Origin: JAVBNT01 sp031551355
GTDB lineage: Bacteria; Vulcanimicrobiota; CADAWZ01
NCBI GenBank assembly: GCA_031551355.1
Contig: JAVBNT010000032.1
Span: 1-57,438, forward strand
DNA length: 57,438 nt
Direction: 5' to 3'
How positions within the stretch are numbered: position 1 is the first letter of the stretch; the number at the start of each line of letters is the position of its first letter. Positions 42,955 to 51,960 of this stretch are shown here, piece by piece. The translations under genes and the position numbers were made by a program. The notes beneath the pieces are model-generated. The model made no database searches, was not told the origin of the DNA, and saw only the letters and a list, made by a program, of their open reading frames with translations.

Positions 42955-44091
42955 CTATGTTTTTCTGGCATTAATAAACAAAACCATACCGACAAGACCA
43001 AAAACAATGTTCGGCAGCCAGGAACCTACAGCAGCCGGCAAAGTACCGCCTTCACCCAAAACACGGCCGGCAGTCATCAAAATATAATAAAACAGAATGA
43101 AAACAAGCGACAGGCCGAGACCTATAGAGGTGTTGGTCCTTTGAGGGCGCAGGCCCAGAGGAATGCCGAAAAGACCAAAAACAAAACATGTAAACGGCAG
43201 CGCAACTCTCTGGCTGAGGACTACTTCCATCTTCCTGTACAGTTTCCCATAGTTTTCCGTCGACCCGTCAATACTTATCGATGAATGATCGGCAACGCCC
43301 TTCATCAGCTTTATACGCTCCTTTAATGCTTCACGGGACATTTCATCAACCTTGCGCTCGCGTTTTGACAATTCGGCAGGACTTTCGGAAACGGGAAGTT
43401 TTCCGGAAACAGAGCGGGATTCATATTTGACCCCCTGCTCTTCATCAAAATCATATGTGCGCGGGTCGATCAAATACCAGACATTATTCTGCCACAATGC
43501 CTGCGGGGCATAAACTTCTCTTGTGCGGTGATCACTTTTAAAATAGAAAATGACGACGCCTTTTAAAATACCCTGTTCTTCATCAAGGCTTTTGGCAAAA
43601 ATCCTGCGCTCGGAACCGTCGCTTTCAACACTTGAAAAAACAAGGTTTTGCTTTTCCGACCTTGCTTCTTTCATTACCTGTTTAAGAAGAATATTCGTCG
43701 CCGTATAATTAGCATCAGGAACAACATTCTCCATTAAAAACAAAGAAACAAGCGAGATTAAAAACGTCAGTGCCAGACCGGGAAGGCCAATTCTAATGAA
43801 GCTTATTCCCCCGGCTTTCATAGCGATAATCTCACTTTCGCCGGACAGTCTGCCGAAAGCCATCAATGTGGAAAGCAAAACGCCCATGGGAAAAGTATAA
43901 ACAAGCACCTGAGGAAGCATTGAAAGCAGGTATACGGCTACCAGCTCAATCCCGCCTTTTGTTCCTACGGAAACCAGATTGGAGATCAATTCGCTTGAGC
44001 TTACCGACATAAAAAGCACGGTAAAAGCCGCAACTCCATAAAGGAAAGGAAAAAGCATTTCCGCCAATACATAGCGATCTAATATTTTCAT
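42955..44091 (-). CDS. LPS export ABC transporter permease, LptF/LptG family
   Basis: The protein has the YjgP/YjgQ layout: three N-terminal membrane helices (MKILDRYVLAEMLFPFLYGV at the start), a periplasmic beta-jellyroll (about 130-270) and three C-terminal helices. The LSGESEIIAMKAGG segment is the coupling-helix region conserved in LptF and LptG and contacts LptB. It cannot be told from sequence whether it is F or G; many such genomes carry only one or encode both apart. It overlaps lptB by 4 nt (ATGA), so translation is coupled. It is the third gene of lptC-lptB-permease. Confidence 0.9.
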   Translation of the reverse strand: MKILDRYVLAEMLFPFLYGVAAFTVLFMSVSSSELISNLVSVGTKGGIELVAVYLLSMLPQVLVYTFPMGVLLSTLMAFGRLSGESEIIAMKAGGISFIRIGLPGLALTFLISLVSLFLMENVVPDANYTATNILLKQVMKEARSEKQNLVFSSVESDGSERRIFAKSLDEEQGILKGVVIFYFKSDHRTREVYAPQALWQNNVWYLIDPRTYDFDEEQGVKYESRSVSGKLPVSESPAELSKRERKVDEMSREALKERIKLMKGVADHSSISIDGSTENYGKLYRKMEVVLSQRVALPFTCFVFGLFGIPLGLRPQRTNTSIGLGLSLVFILFYYILMTAGRVLGEGGTLPAAVGSWLPNIVFGLVGMVLFINARKT

Positions 44092-44834
44092 GAGTCAGAT
44101 TCACCGCTCCGCGAATATTCTCCGAATCCCGAACCGAGATAGTATTTAATGGCAACAGGATCACTGGCAACTTCTTCGGGATTACCCGATACCAGAATCT
44201 GTCCTTCTCTGATAATATATGCACGTTCAGTAATCGCCAGAGTTTCCCTCACGCTGTGATCCGTTATCAAAATTCCTATATTGCGCGATTTAAGCTTTCT
44301 GACAATGGTCTGAATTTCAGCAACGGCAATGGGATCCACTCCGGTAAAGGGCTCGTCAAGTAAAATAAAATGAGGTTCGGTTGAAATTGCCCTCGCTATC
44401 TCAACACGTCTTCTCTCGCCTCCGGAAAGAGTATAGGCCGGCTGTTTGGCAACTTTTGTCAGACTGAATTCTTCCAGGAGGACAGGAAGTTTCTCATCCT
44501 GCATTTTTTTGGAAAACTTTCTCTGCTGCCATATCAGACGGATATTCTCTTCAACGGTAAGTTTTCTGAAAACGGAATTCTCCTGCGCAAGATAGCCGAC
44601 ACCTTTTCTGGATCTGACATGCATAGGGTTTCTCGTTATATCCTTGCCGTCAAGCAAAATTTTGCCCTTCTCAGGTTTAACCAATCCTACAGCCATGTAA
44701 AAAGACGTCGTCTTTCCTGCACCGTTAGGTCCCAGAAGCCCGACTATTTCACCTTTTTCAACATACAGGCTAAGGCCGTTTACAACCTTTCTGCCTTTAT
44801 AGCTCTTAACTAAGTCACAAAGCTCAAGCTTCAA
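44088..44834 (-). CDS. lptB: LPS export ABC transporter ATP-binding protein LptB
   Basis: LptB powers LPS extraction from the inner membrane. Walker A is GPNGAGKTT, the Q-loop AQENSVF, the signature LSGGERRRVEIARA, Walker B FILLDEPFTGVDP, and the H-loop ITDHSVRE; GLLGPNGAGKTTSFYMAVGL and the AQENSVFRKLTVEENI block are characteristic of LptB. A longer open frame reaches 44906 inside lptC, but TTG 44834 lies 5 nt after a run of seven G and gives LKLELCDLVKSYKGRKVV, the usual N-terminus (248 residues). Confidence 0.95.
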   Translation of the reverse strand: MKLELCDLVKSYKGRKVVNGLSLYVEKGEIVGLLGPNGAGKTTSFYMAVGLVKPEKGKILLDGKDITRNPMHVRSRKGVGYLAQENSVFRKLTVEENIRLIWQQRKFSKKMQDEKLPVLLEEFSLTKVAKQPAYTLSGGERRRVEIARAISTEPHFILLDEPFTGVDPIAVAEIQTIVRKLKSRNIGILITDHSVRETLAITERAYIIREGQILVSGNPEEVASDPVAIKYYLGSGFGEYSRSGESDS

Positions 44835-44853
44835 ATTAGCCCCCCCAGACAAA

Positions 44854-45456
44854 TCATTTACGCAAAGGACTGTCGGACACCGGACCTTCCCAGACTCCGA
44901 CAACATCCTTAATCAGTTCCACATTTCTAAGTGTAGGATCGCCGATCATTTCCAAACTCGTAATTACATAATCGGAGCGGTACATTTTTACGCCGTCATA
45001 GCCGAACAGCTTCTTTTTCTCCCCATCCCAAAACAGCCGGCGCACTTCTATTTTATCGCCCGACTTCAAAAGCGTTCCATACGAAGGTTCGTTAAACTTC
45101 ACACTTTGAGTATTCATATCCAAATCCGCTCGCGAAGATTTGAAAGTAATGTATACAACCTCGTTGTCATCATAAAACCGGCAAAAAACTTCCTTCGCAT
45201 CACCGATTTTGGAATTTTGATCAAAAGCAATTTTATCGGCGGACAAATCCCAGTATTTCTTGCCGTCCTTTTTAGAAGTTATGACCGTCTGCATCAACTG
45301 CGGCCTGTTATCGGAGTCCGCCGGAACAGGTTCCGGAGGCGGAGTTTTTTTCTGTGAATCGTCAAACAGATATCCCCTGTAAAATAAAAGCACCAATACC
45401 AGACCGACAAAAGCAGCCGCAAGCAAATATTTGAATATTTTTCCAAATGAGGCCAT
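44854..45456 (-). CDS. lptC: LptC-like periplasmic LPS export protein
   Basis: An N-terminal membrane anchor (about 7-26) and a soluble part with the OstA-like beta-jellyroll repeats (KKYWDLSADKIAFDQN, VVYITFKSSRADLDMNTQSV, KLFGYDGVKMYRSDYVITS) match LptC, which passes LPS from the LptBFG complex to LptA. The gene order lptC-lptB-permease is normal except that lptA, commonly between lptC and lptB, is absent here. The ATG at 45456 is preferred over an upstream TTG (45468); the ribosome-binding site is weak. Confidence 0.85.
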   Translation of the reverse strand: MASFGKIFKYLLAAAFVGLVLVLLFYRGYLFDDSQKKTPPPEPVPADSDNRPQLMQTVITSKKDGKKYWDLSADKIAFDQNSKIGDAKEVFCRFYDDNEVVYITFKSSRADLDMNTQSVKFNEPSYGTLLKSGDKIEVRRLFWDGEKKKLFGYDGVKMYRSDYVITSLEMIGDPTLRNVELIKDVVGVWEGPVSDSPLRK

Positions 45457-45693
45457 TGCAAAACCCAATCTTAAAAAAATGCTCTTCCCCTAAAAACCAA
45501 TATCTTAGTATACACTATAAAAGATCTGCGGAACAATACCCCCGGAGCAAAATAACAAAAACCGCAGGACATATGTATCCCTGCATTACCCCAGGCCGGA
45601 CATATATCAAAAAAAACAAAGTATACCGCCACGAACAAAAGGTCTCAAATAAAATATAGAACAGAGACATACGTCTGATTTTCCAATCACACT

Positions 45694-45721
45694 AAAAAAA
45701 TAACGGGAAATTATACCCGTT
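45694..45721 (-). terminator. Terminator of the selenocysteine tRNA
   Basis: AACGGG (45702-45707) and CCCGTT (45716-45721) form a 6-bp stem; on the minus strand it is followed by ATTTTTTT. It is 34 bp past the tRNA 3' end. The rest of 45457-45693 shows no gene. Confidence 0.8.
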
Positions 45722-45755
45722 ATTCTCAACAGCACTGACCGCTGCCGGTCTAAAT

Positions 45756-45847
45756 TGGCGGGAACGGAAAGGAGTCGAACCTTCCAGGGATTTCACCCCC
45801 TCTACGGATTTGAAGTCCGCGGGAGCCACCGGGCCCCTTCCATTCCC
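45756..45847 (-). tRNA. selC: tRNA-Sec (anticodon UCA), CCA encoded
   Basis: Minus-strand sequence GGGAATGG...CCGTTCCC forms an 8-bp acceptor stem, with G as discriminator and an encoded CCA (45756-45758). The anticodon arm CGGACTTCAAATCCG places TCA in the loop, identical in core to E. coli tRNA-Sec. The long variable arm and the GGTTCGACTCC T-loop fit. Length of 92 nt and the 8-bp acceptor are selenocysteine-specific. selA, selB and selD are not in this window; the tRNA implies they exist elsewhere, together with at least one selenoprotein. Confidence 0.95.
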
Positions 45848-45895
45848 AATAAAAAAATATTCTATAAAATCCGGACAGCTCCTTTAAAGAAAAAC

Positions 45896-46669
45896 CTACT
45901 TCAACTCATGAGGCAGAAGAGGCCTGAAACCAAGCGTGTAAAACGAATTTCCCTGTTTAAAAAATACCGGCAGCTCAGAAGAATTATACGGCGTCTTGCC
46001 GCTCAACTCTCTTATGACACTCTTTGCCTGTTTCCCTGATAAACGCACTGTTGCAAAACCGGAAAAAGTAGTATCATTGACGATGGGAGCAAGCTCGACT
46101 CTGGCCCGCCACTTAAAAACACTTGAATTCTTACTGCCCTTGGGATCGGCAGCCGACTTTACATAGAAGAAAATATCAGGGCTTTCATAATCCTTTGAAT
46201 CAGGATCTGAAAAATAAGCAACGTACCGGTAAATCTTTGCAAGTTCCTGGGGGATTGTCTTGTTTTTAACCGCATAATCAACTCCCCTGATACTGAATTT
46301 TCGCGGCTCACCCTTCAGGTTTGAAGTTATTCTCAATAAAGGCATATCTTTTATCGGGCAATTCTCATAGGCGTCATTCCATTCGTCACTCGCTGCAAAC
46401 ATAGACGTTATCTCACTGATTTTATCGTCTTTCAAAGTAGTTTCCATCAATGAAACAAATCCCGATGCATCCGTTTGTGAATAAATCAGACGGCCATCCT
46501 TGTAAAGACAAAAGACCGGGACCCTGGATAGATTGGACAAAGGTCCGCGCAAACCGCCTTCTTCATCGACAAACAGCAATATATCGCTGACCGGGGGATC
46601 ATATGCCGCAAAACCGCTTAGCGGCAAAAAAAACAAAAACAGCAAAACAAAAACAGTTATTTTTTTCAT
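45896..46669 (-). CDS. Hypothetical exported protein
   Basis: The 257-residue protein is not recognised. A signal peptide (MKKITVFVLLFLFFLPLSGFAA) is followed by a largely beta-patterned part (VPVFCLYKDGRLIYSQTDAS, FKWRARVELAPIVNDTT) and a C-terminal segment with LSGKTPYNSSELPVFFKQGN. There are no Cys pairs or catalytic motifs. ATG 46669 follows GAGGTG by 5 nt; a TTG immediately before it is also possible. The upstream ylxP gene ends 9 bp away, so it is in the same operon. Confidence 0.7.
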   Translation of the reverse strand: MKKITVFVLLFLFFLPLSGFAAYDPPVSDILLFVDEEGGLRGPLSNLSRVPVFCLYKDGRLIYSQTDASGFVSLMETTLKDDKISEITSMFAASDEWNDAYENCPIKDMPLLRITSNLKGEPRKFSIRGVDYAVKNKTIPQELAKIYRYVAYFSDPDSKDYESPDIFFYVKSAADPKGSKNSSVFKWRARVELAPIVNDTTFSGFATVRLSGKQAKSVIRELSGKTPYNSSELPVFFKQGNSFYTLGFRPLLPHELK

Positions 46670-46678
46670 CAAAACACC

Positions 46679-46969
46679 TCAAATGACGTAAAAATCAATA
46701 TATTTGTCAAAAATTTCAACACTGCCGTCACGTTCTATAAAATCAAAAATTTTTGCAGCAACTTTTTTTGCGTCATGTTCTGTAAGGGATACAAAAGACA
46801 TTCCTAAAACACTTCTTTGCCATTTATCCTGAAAGTCAACCTCGGCGACGCTCGCCTCAAAACGTTTCTTAATCCGCTCTTTGATGTGCATCAGCATCTG
46901 TCGTTTCCGTTTAAGATTATCAGGCTCATCAAGAAAGAATATTCCGATTTTGCAAACAGTTACAACCAA
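46679..46969 (-). CDS. ylxP: YlxP-like DUF503 protein
   Basis: The 96-residue protein reads VVTVCKIGIFFLDEPDNLKR then KRQMLMHIKERIKKRFEAS and VAEVDFQDKWQRSVLGMSFV, the DUF503 pattern (a small RNA-binding ferredoxin-like fold, often beside rbfA or infB). The frame extends further to 47026, but AGGAG lies 7 nt from the TTG at 46969, and the homologous N-terminus starts there. It follows the MoxR gene by 16 bp. The cellular role is unclear. Confidence 0.85.
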   Translation of the reverse strand: MVVTVCKIGIFFLDEPDNLKRKRQMLMHIKERIKKRFEASVAEVDFQDKWQRSVLGMSFVSLTEHDAKKVAAKIFDFIERDGSVEIFDKYIDFYVI

Positions 46970-46985
46970 ATTAAAACTCCTATGG

Positions 46986-47936
46986 TTAAACAGGCACAGG
47001 AATACTGCCAAGAATTTTTTCAACAAGAACTCCGGAAGAACTCTCTCTGGAAGAAGAAAATGAAGTACGTATTCTATGCGACAATACCGGCAATGCCATC
47101 TTTTTTATATCATCCGGCGTTACAAAAGACCTGCCGTCAATCGCAGCCATTGCCTGTGAAGCTCTGAACAGCGCAATAGACGCTCTGGGACTGGCTCCCA
47201 GTATCAGCGAAGGATCGCGCCTTGTAGCCTGGACAATCGACAATACATAATCCCTGAGCGAATCATCAACATGAACTTCCTTTATCATATTGCGTATAGA
47301 AACAAGTTCCGCAAGAGACGATACCGGCTGAAGCTGTTCAACCGCTTCAAAAGCATTTTGATTCAAAAGCATTTTGCCTTCGGATTCAAAGTCGGGATAA
47401 CCGATTGAACATCTCATGAAAAATCTGTCCAGTTGGGCTTCCGGCAATGGAAACGTTCCGTCATATTCGATAGGATTCTGGGTGGCAATAATCATAAACG
47501 GCCTGGGAAGTGTAATGATACACCCGTCGGTCGTAACACGGTATTCCTCCATACACTCCAAAAGTGCCGACTGCGTTTTCGGATTTGCCCGGTTAATTTC
47601 ATCAACAAGCACGATATTGCTGTTTATCGGGCCTTCCCTGAAAGAAAACTCACCGCTCTTCTGATTATAAACATTCACGCCGAGTATATCCGACGGCAAA
47701 AGATCCGAAGTACACTGAATACGGCTGTAAGGGCAACCGAAAGACGCTGCCAATGACTTGGCAAGTGCAGTCTTGCCGACACCCGGAACATCCTCGATCA
47801 GGACATGCCCTTCACAAAATAGCGAAGAAAGCACCAGGGATACAACATCGCGCTTACCTATGATTATATTCCCAACATTTGATATTATTTTTTCTGCAAC
47901 ATTTTTTATTGATATTTCTGCGACGGATGTAGTCAC
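46986..47936 (-). CDS. MoxR-family AAA+ ATPase (copy 1)
   Basis: The 316-residue protein has Walker A IEDVPGVGKTALAKS, Walker B IVLVDEINRANPKTQSALLE, sensor 1 IIATQNPIEYDGTFPLPEAQ and the arginine-finger/sensor-2 helix GASPRASIALFRASQA. MoxR ATPases assist assembly of VWA-domain protein complexes. This copy is not next to a DUF58/VWA gene, unlike the paralogue at 51961. The start is GTG at 47936 with a weak site. It lies 20 bp after the metallophosphoesterase and is followed by ylxP, suggesting a four-gene operon. Confidence 0.92.
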   Translation of the reverse strand: MTTSVAEISIKNVAEKIISNVGNIIIGKRDVVSLVLSSLFCEGHVLIEDVPGVGKTALAKSLAASFGCPYSRIQCTSDLLPSDILGVNVYNQKSGEFSFREGPINSNIVLVDEINRANPKTQSALLECMEEYRVTTDGCIITLPRPFMIIATQNPIEYDGTFPLPEAQLDRFFMRCSIGYPDFESEGKMLLNQNAFEAVEQLQPVSSLAELVSIRNMIKEVHVDDSLRDYVLSIVQATRRDPSLILGASPRASIALFRASQAMAAIDGRSFVTPDDIKKMALPVLSHRIRTSFSSSRESSSGVLVEKILGSIPVPV

Positions 47937-47956
47937 TTAGCTAATAACCTGCACTT

Positions 47957-48931
47957 TCATTCAGTCGGAAAGTATATTTCTATGTATGGCTGACTGCCGG
48001 GAATCCCATGTAAATCAACATTTACAACCCTGCCTTCATAGGCAATTAACGGAGACGGCCGGTTCATCGGCGTGTGGCCGACAACAAATCCCTTGATACC
48101 AATCATATTAAGCATCTCCGTAAGTTCTTCCGAAGTAAACGGTTTTGATCTCATCCCGGTGGAAAAATCGTATCCCCAAACCTTACGCCCCCACAAAAAA
48201 GCCTCTTTCAAACGATGCTTAACACCGCATGTTATCTGACCGATATTTTCAAACGGAATCCAGAACTCTTTTTTATCAGGCACCGAATGTGAATAAAGCC
48301 GCCCGTTTATAACGGCTCCCAGTAATAGATTTTTCTTGAGAAAATTTCCCATCTGGCCTTCCATCGCACTTTTCCACTCCTGAAGACCGCCAAAACTGGC
48401 GATAGTAGGTTCGCCGCCCTGAACAAACCAGTTAAGAAATCTCAGAATTATTTCGGCTATTTGCTGGGGGTCTTCGCCTTTGTCCATATATTTCTGAACA
48501 ATCACCGTATACGACTGAGGATTATCTATTAAAAATTCAATATCTTCATAATCTATGGTTGTAAATATACCCAGAGATTCCATCATCATATCGTCATGAT
48601 TACCCATAACAATATAAATTCTGGAAGTAAAATCCGGCTGTACTTTTCTCAGCTTTTCGAGATTGTCGTAAAGCGTCTGCAAAAGCCAAAGAACTTTAAA
48701 CGCACCCTTAAGCCAGTCGTCGCGCTCGCCCTCCAAAGGCTCGCCGCGCCAATCCACATAATCGCCGATAAAAACAAGATCGACGCTATCACTAAGCGGA
48801 TTCCACACTAACGTACCGGGAATAAGCAGCTGCTGTTCTTCAAGTATTCTCAATACACGAAAATAATCTCCATGAAGATCCCCTACTGCAACTACTTTTC
48901 TAAGTTTACCGTTAAAAAACTTTGGCGACAT
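47957..48931 (-). CDS. Calcineurin-like metallophosphoesterase
   Basis: Metal-binding blocks appear in order: VVAVGDLHGDYFRV, VFIGDYVDWRGEPL, YIVMGNHDDMM, SHSV and GFVVGHTPMN. This is the PPP/calcineurin-like arrangement of a di-metal phosphoesterase; the usual GDxxDRG reads GDYVDWRG. The 324-residue length and the insert between 140 and 250 are larger than minimal enzymes. Targets (phosphoprotein or nucleotide) are unknown. It is the first gene of the group with MoxR, ylxP and the exported protein. Confidence 0.9.
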   Translation of the reverse strand: MSPKFFNGKLRKVVAVGDLHGDYFRVLRILEEQQLLIPGTLVWNPLSDSVDLVFIGDYVDWRGEPLEGERDDWLKGAFKVLWLLQTLYDNLEKLRKVQPDFTSRIYIVMGNHDDMMMESLGIFTTIDYEDIEFLIDNPQSYTVIVQKYMDKGEDPQQIAEIILRFLNWFVQGGEPTIASFGGLQEWKSAMEGQMGNFLKKNLLLGAVINGRLYSHSVPDKKEFWIPFENIGQITCGVKHRLKEAFLWGRKVWGYDFSTGMRSKPFTSEELTEMLNMIGIKGFVVGHTPMNRPSPLIAYEGRVVNVDLHGIPGSQPYIEIYFPTE

Positions 48932-49027
48932 AGCTCTTCTCTAAATATATATTTCTGTAAAAACGCAAGGCAACATCACTAATTATTTATAACTATACGT
49001 CCTGATTCCCTGCATGACAATATAATT

Positions 49028-51652
49028 TTATTTTGATTGGGGGGAAATATAAGAAACTTTATTCCCCCCTTCTTTCATTGATACCACCATTGCATTGCGT
49101 GAATTAATGACGATATTTTTGAAATTAACAACAATATCGGGATAAACCGACAATCCCACGCTTATGGTAAAATCTCCAAAGGAAGAGAGGTTCTCTTTCG
49201 TCTCATCACACAAACGCTTAGCAAAGACATTTGCCCCTTTTAAAGACTCACCCGGCAGGAATATTACAAAACCATTTTCCTCTATCTTGGCAATAATCGC
49301 GTCTTTAGGCAAAAAAGAAGACCAAAGAGAGGAAACCTTTTTCAGGACATCCTTCATCAATGAAGCATTTTTAGGTTCTCTCAAACCGGCAAAATTGTCA
49401 AAACCGAAATACAGAAAAGCGGAACTCCGCGGATGTGTTTTAAGCCTCTGGACCTCCTGAAGTAAAGTCTGCTCCATTACGGCACGGGAGAAAAATCCGG
49501 TAAGCGGGTCTATTTTTGAAACTGAAGTAGCCGGAACCGGTATCGGCGCCGATATGGGTCGGAATGCCGGAACAACAGGTTTCTCCGTGTCATCGTCTTT
49601 TTTTATCTGATGCGGAGATCTGATATTTAAAGCTGCCGGAGTGTCTGCCGCCTGAGCCTTAGGCGCAAAAAGGGATTTTTTCGGAGTATCCGTCAGGCTC
49701 TCTTCTTCGGAGGCAGGCGTTTCTTCCGTCTGCTTCCTGTTAAGGACAGCCAGCACCTGTTCCCTGGAAATTTTTATTGTTTCCATAACCCGTAACTGCT
49801 TTTCGGCAGTTAAAATAAGATTTCCACCATGCTTAAGACCTTCTGCAAGCGCAGTTTCCACCTGTTCGTGAAGTTTGTCAGGAAACAAAGTCGAAGTAGG
49901 AAAGGTTCCGAAAGATATCGTTGCCGCCAACGGATCACTTTGATAAGTAAGTTTTACCTTATGGATACATAACCTTAAATCCTCTGCGAAAGAGCTTGCG
50001 GAATCAAAAGAAAAACCCTGTAAAATTATGGCAAAGCGGGAATCCGCTATTTGGTAAAGCGTTCCTCTTGATTCAAGCAAATGCAAAACACTGTCGATCG
50101 TCATCTCTCTCAGTCTCGCTACCGAATGAATGCCGAACTTGTTGGAAAGCGACTCATAATCGTCTATTTCAAACAAAACAAGTGACAGGGGCCTGTCCTG
50201 TAACTTGGCCTCTTCTATGAGTGCCGGCAGCGACTCATTATATGCCCGTTCATTATTTATGCCGGTTTCCTTATTTATATACAAAGCTTCACGCTCAATC
50301 GAAGCCTTGACAATTGAAGCAAGTCTTACGGAGATTTTTTTGATTAAAAAAGCGTTTTTCTCGAAATTTTTCCTGAACAGATTCTTTTGCCGGGAACTGT
50401 TATCACAGGCAAAATATATTATACCGATGAAAAACTCATCGACAATAAAAGGTACGCCTATTCTCACCTGAAGATGTTCAAGTTCTATATGTGAATCGGG
50501 GAATGCCCTTATGTAAGAGACTTCCCGCCGCTCAGTCTTATATACAAAAGGAGATCCGCCTCTTTGCGAGATCCAGTCGGATACGCTGCGGGCGGAATAC
50601 TGCAGAACTATATCAACTTCGGACATGATGCCGATACTGGTATTTTTGACGAGAAAAAGCCTGTTTTGCTCCCTGTTGGGAAGAAAAGCATACGCTGTCG
50701 GCATATTTATTATCGCCAGCAAATGATTCATTGAAAAAATAATCGCTTCAGAGACCGTTTTAAATTTTATGTCGGCAAAAAGTTCTTCATCGGAATACTC
50801 ATAAGTCGAAATCACCGAATTTTCCGGATTTTGTTTCCTGAGATGGAGTGAATAGACAATGATCGCGGCAACAACAAAAAGAACAACAAAAAAGACCACT
50901 ATATAAAAAATATTCTCAAACCGGCGTTCTTTGCTGATTTCTTCAGTCTGCTGTATCGCTTTGCCATAATAGTCGGAATCATTTTTTATCTTTGAAAAAA
51001 GCGCCAGAGATTCATTATATTTTTTTTTGCTTCTTAGAAGAACACCCTTGTAATAGAAATATTCCGGACTTTCATAAAAGTTCTTTGCCTGTTCAATGGA
51101 ATCAAAAATCTTCTCCGCATCGTCATATTTTCCTAAAAGCGTATAAACGTGGGCTATCGAGACATTCACGGCATAACTCTTTTTAACACCGTCTCTGGAA
51201 AAGTCGCTTTCCAAAGCCTTTTTGTAAGCATCTACCGCATTGGCACCAAACTCCGAAAAAGCGGGTGTACCAGCATTTTTGACATCATCCATCCCCATTA
51301 CACAGGAATCACCGAGCTTTTTGTATACATCGGCACGGAATTGATCTACTTCAGGACCGCTCAAAGTCAAAAATTTCTCATAATAAAATATTGCCTGTCT
51401 GTAATCACCGGCATGCTTTATATAGCAATCGCCAAGGACCAGATAGGGCATCGGGTTGGAGGGATCTTTTGAAATTGCACTTTTGAAAAGCTCTATTGCC
51501 TGCCTGTCATTACCGATGCTCATTTGCTGCGCACCCTGCTGATACAAACCCATAGAACCCATTCTATCAGCCGGAAAAGCAGCAGAGAGAGACATCCAGA
51601 AAAACACGGCTGCAAAACAAAAAAGCGATAACAGATAACGTATACTAAGCAT
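49028..51652 (-). CDS. TPR-GAF protein with two degenerate GGDEF domains
   Basis: The 874-residue protein has a signal/anchor, periplasmic TPR-like repeats (about 36-235, AIELFKSAISKDPSNPMPYL then VLGDCY), a membrane helix (about 250-270), a GAF-like domain (about 295-455) and two GGDEF-fold domains (about 465-610 and 715-872). In the first, the GG(D/E)EF position reads ADSRF; in the second, DPLTGFFSR is kept but the active-site position reads EENGF. Neither should make cyclic di-GMP; a ligand-binding or dimerising role is likelier. Proline-rich linker near 640-700. No operon partner. Confidence 0.8.
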   Translation of the reverse strand: MLSIRYLLSLFCFAAVFFWMSLSAAFPADRMGSMGLYQQGAQQMSIGNDRQAIELFKSAISKDPSNPMPYLVLGDCYIKHAGDYRQAIFYYEKFLTLSGPEVDQFRADVYKKLGDSCVMGMDDVKNAGTPAFSEFGANAVDAYKKALESDFSRDGVKKSYAVNVSIAHVYTLLGKYDDAEKIFDSIEQAKNFYESPEYFYYKGVLLRSKKKYNESLALFSKIKNDSDYYGKAIQQTEEISKERRFENIFYIVVFFVVLFVVAAIIVYSLHLRKQNPENSVISTYEYSDEELFADIKFKTVSEAIIFSMNHLLAIINMPTAYAFLPNREQNRLFLVKNTSIGIMSEVDIVLQYSARSVSDWISQRGGSPFVYKTERREVSYIRAFPDSHIELEHLQVRIGVPFIVDEFFIGIIYFACDNSSRQKNLFRKNFEKNAFLIKKISVRLASIVKASIEREALYINKETGINNERAYNESLPALIEEAKLQDRPLSLVLFEIDDYESLSNKFGIHSVARLREMTIDSVLHLLESRGTLYQIADSRFAIILQGFSFDSASSFAEDLRLCIHKVKLTYQSDPLAATISFGTFPTSTLFPDKLHEQVETALAEGLKHGGNLILTAEKQLRVMETIKISREQVLAVLNRKQTEETPASEEESLTDTPKKSLFAPKAQAADTPAALNIRSPHQIKKDDDTEKPVVPAFRPISAPIPVPATSVSKIDPLTGFFSRAVMEQTLLQEVQRLKTHPRSSAFLYFGFDNFAGLREPKNASLMKDVLKKVSSLWSSFLPKDAIIAKIEENGFVIFLPGESLKGANVFAKRLCDETKENLSSFGDFTISVGLSVYPDIVVNFKNIVINSRNAMVVSMKEGGNKVSYISPQSK

Positions 51653-51960
51653 TTATTTACTACCGGATAAAACTACACCAAATAAAGATAATATTCTCAA
51701 ATAACTTGAAGTTTATATTTCAACAAAATATATATTCTCCCTTTTCTGTCTTTTAGAATAATATGTTGATTATAAAGATTTTTTGAATTATAATTACGTG
51801 TGAAATAAAAAATAAAGATTTTTTTAATAAACACACGTTATAATATCATAAAAGATTCGGCTCAATACCCCGGACATGACGGTAGCGGGCAGTTATCCGT
51901 TTCAGGATTAATATGAATCAATTATAATTTATTAAATTAATATCTGAGAGGAATAAATAT
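51653..51960 (+). promoter_or_regulatory. Regulatory region upstream of the Bat-type operon
   Basis: This 308-bp, strongly A/T-rich stretch has no gene. It contains TATAAT at 51923-51928 (plus strand), about 33 bp before the first start, but no good -35 at the expected distance. GAGAGG lies 9 nt before ATG 51961. It separates divergent genes, so the promoter of the minus-strand gene must be here as well. Confidence 0.45.

Noticed and set aside
44835..44906. N-terminal extension of lptB into lptC
   Set aside because: The extension overlaps lptC coding sequence and is unlike LptB; the TTG at 44834 has a strong ribosome-binding site.
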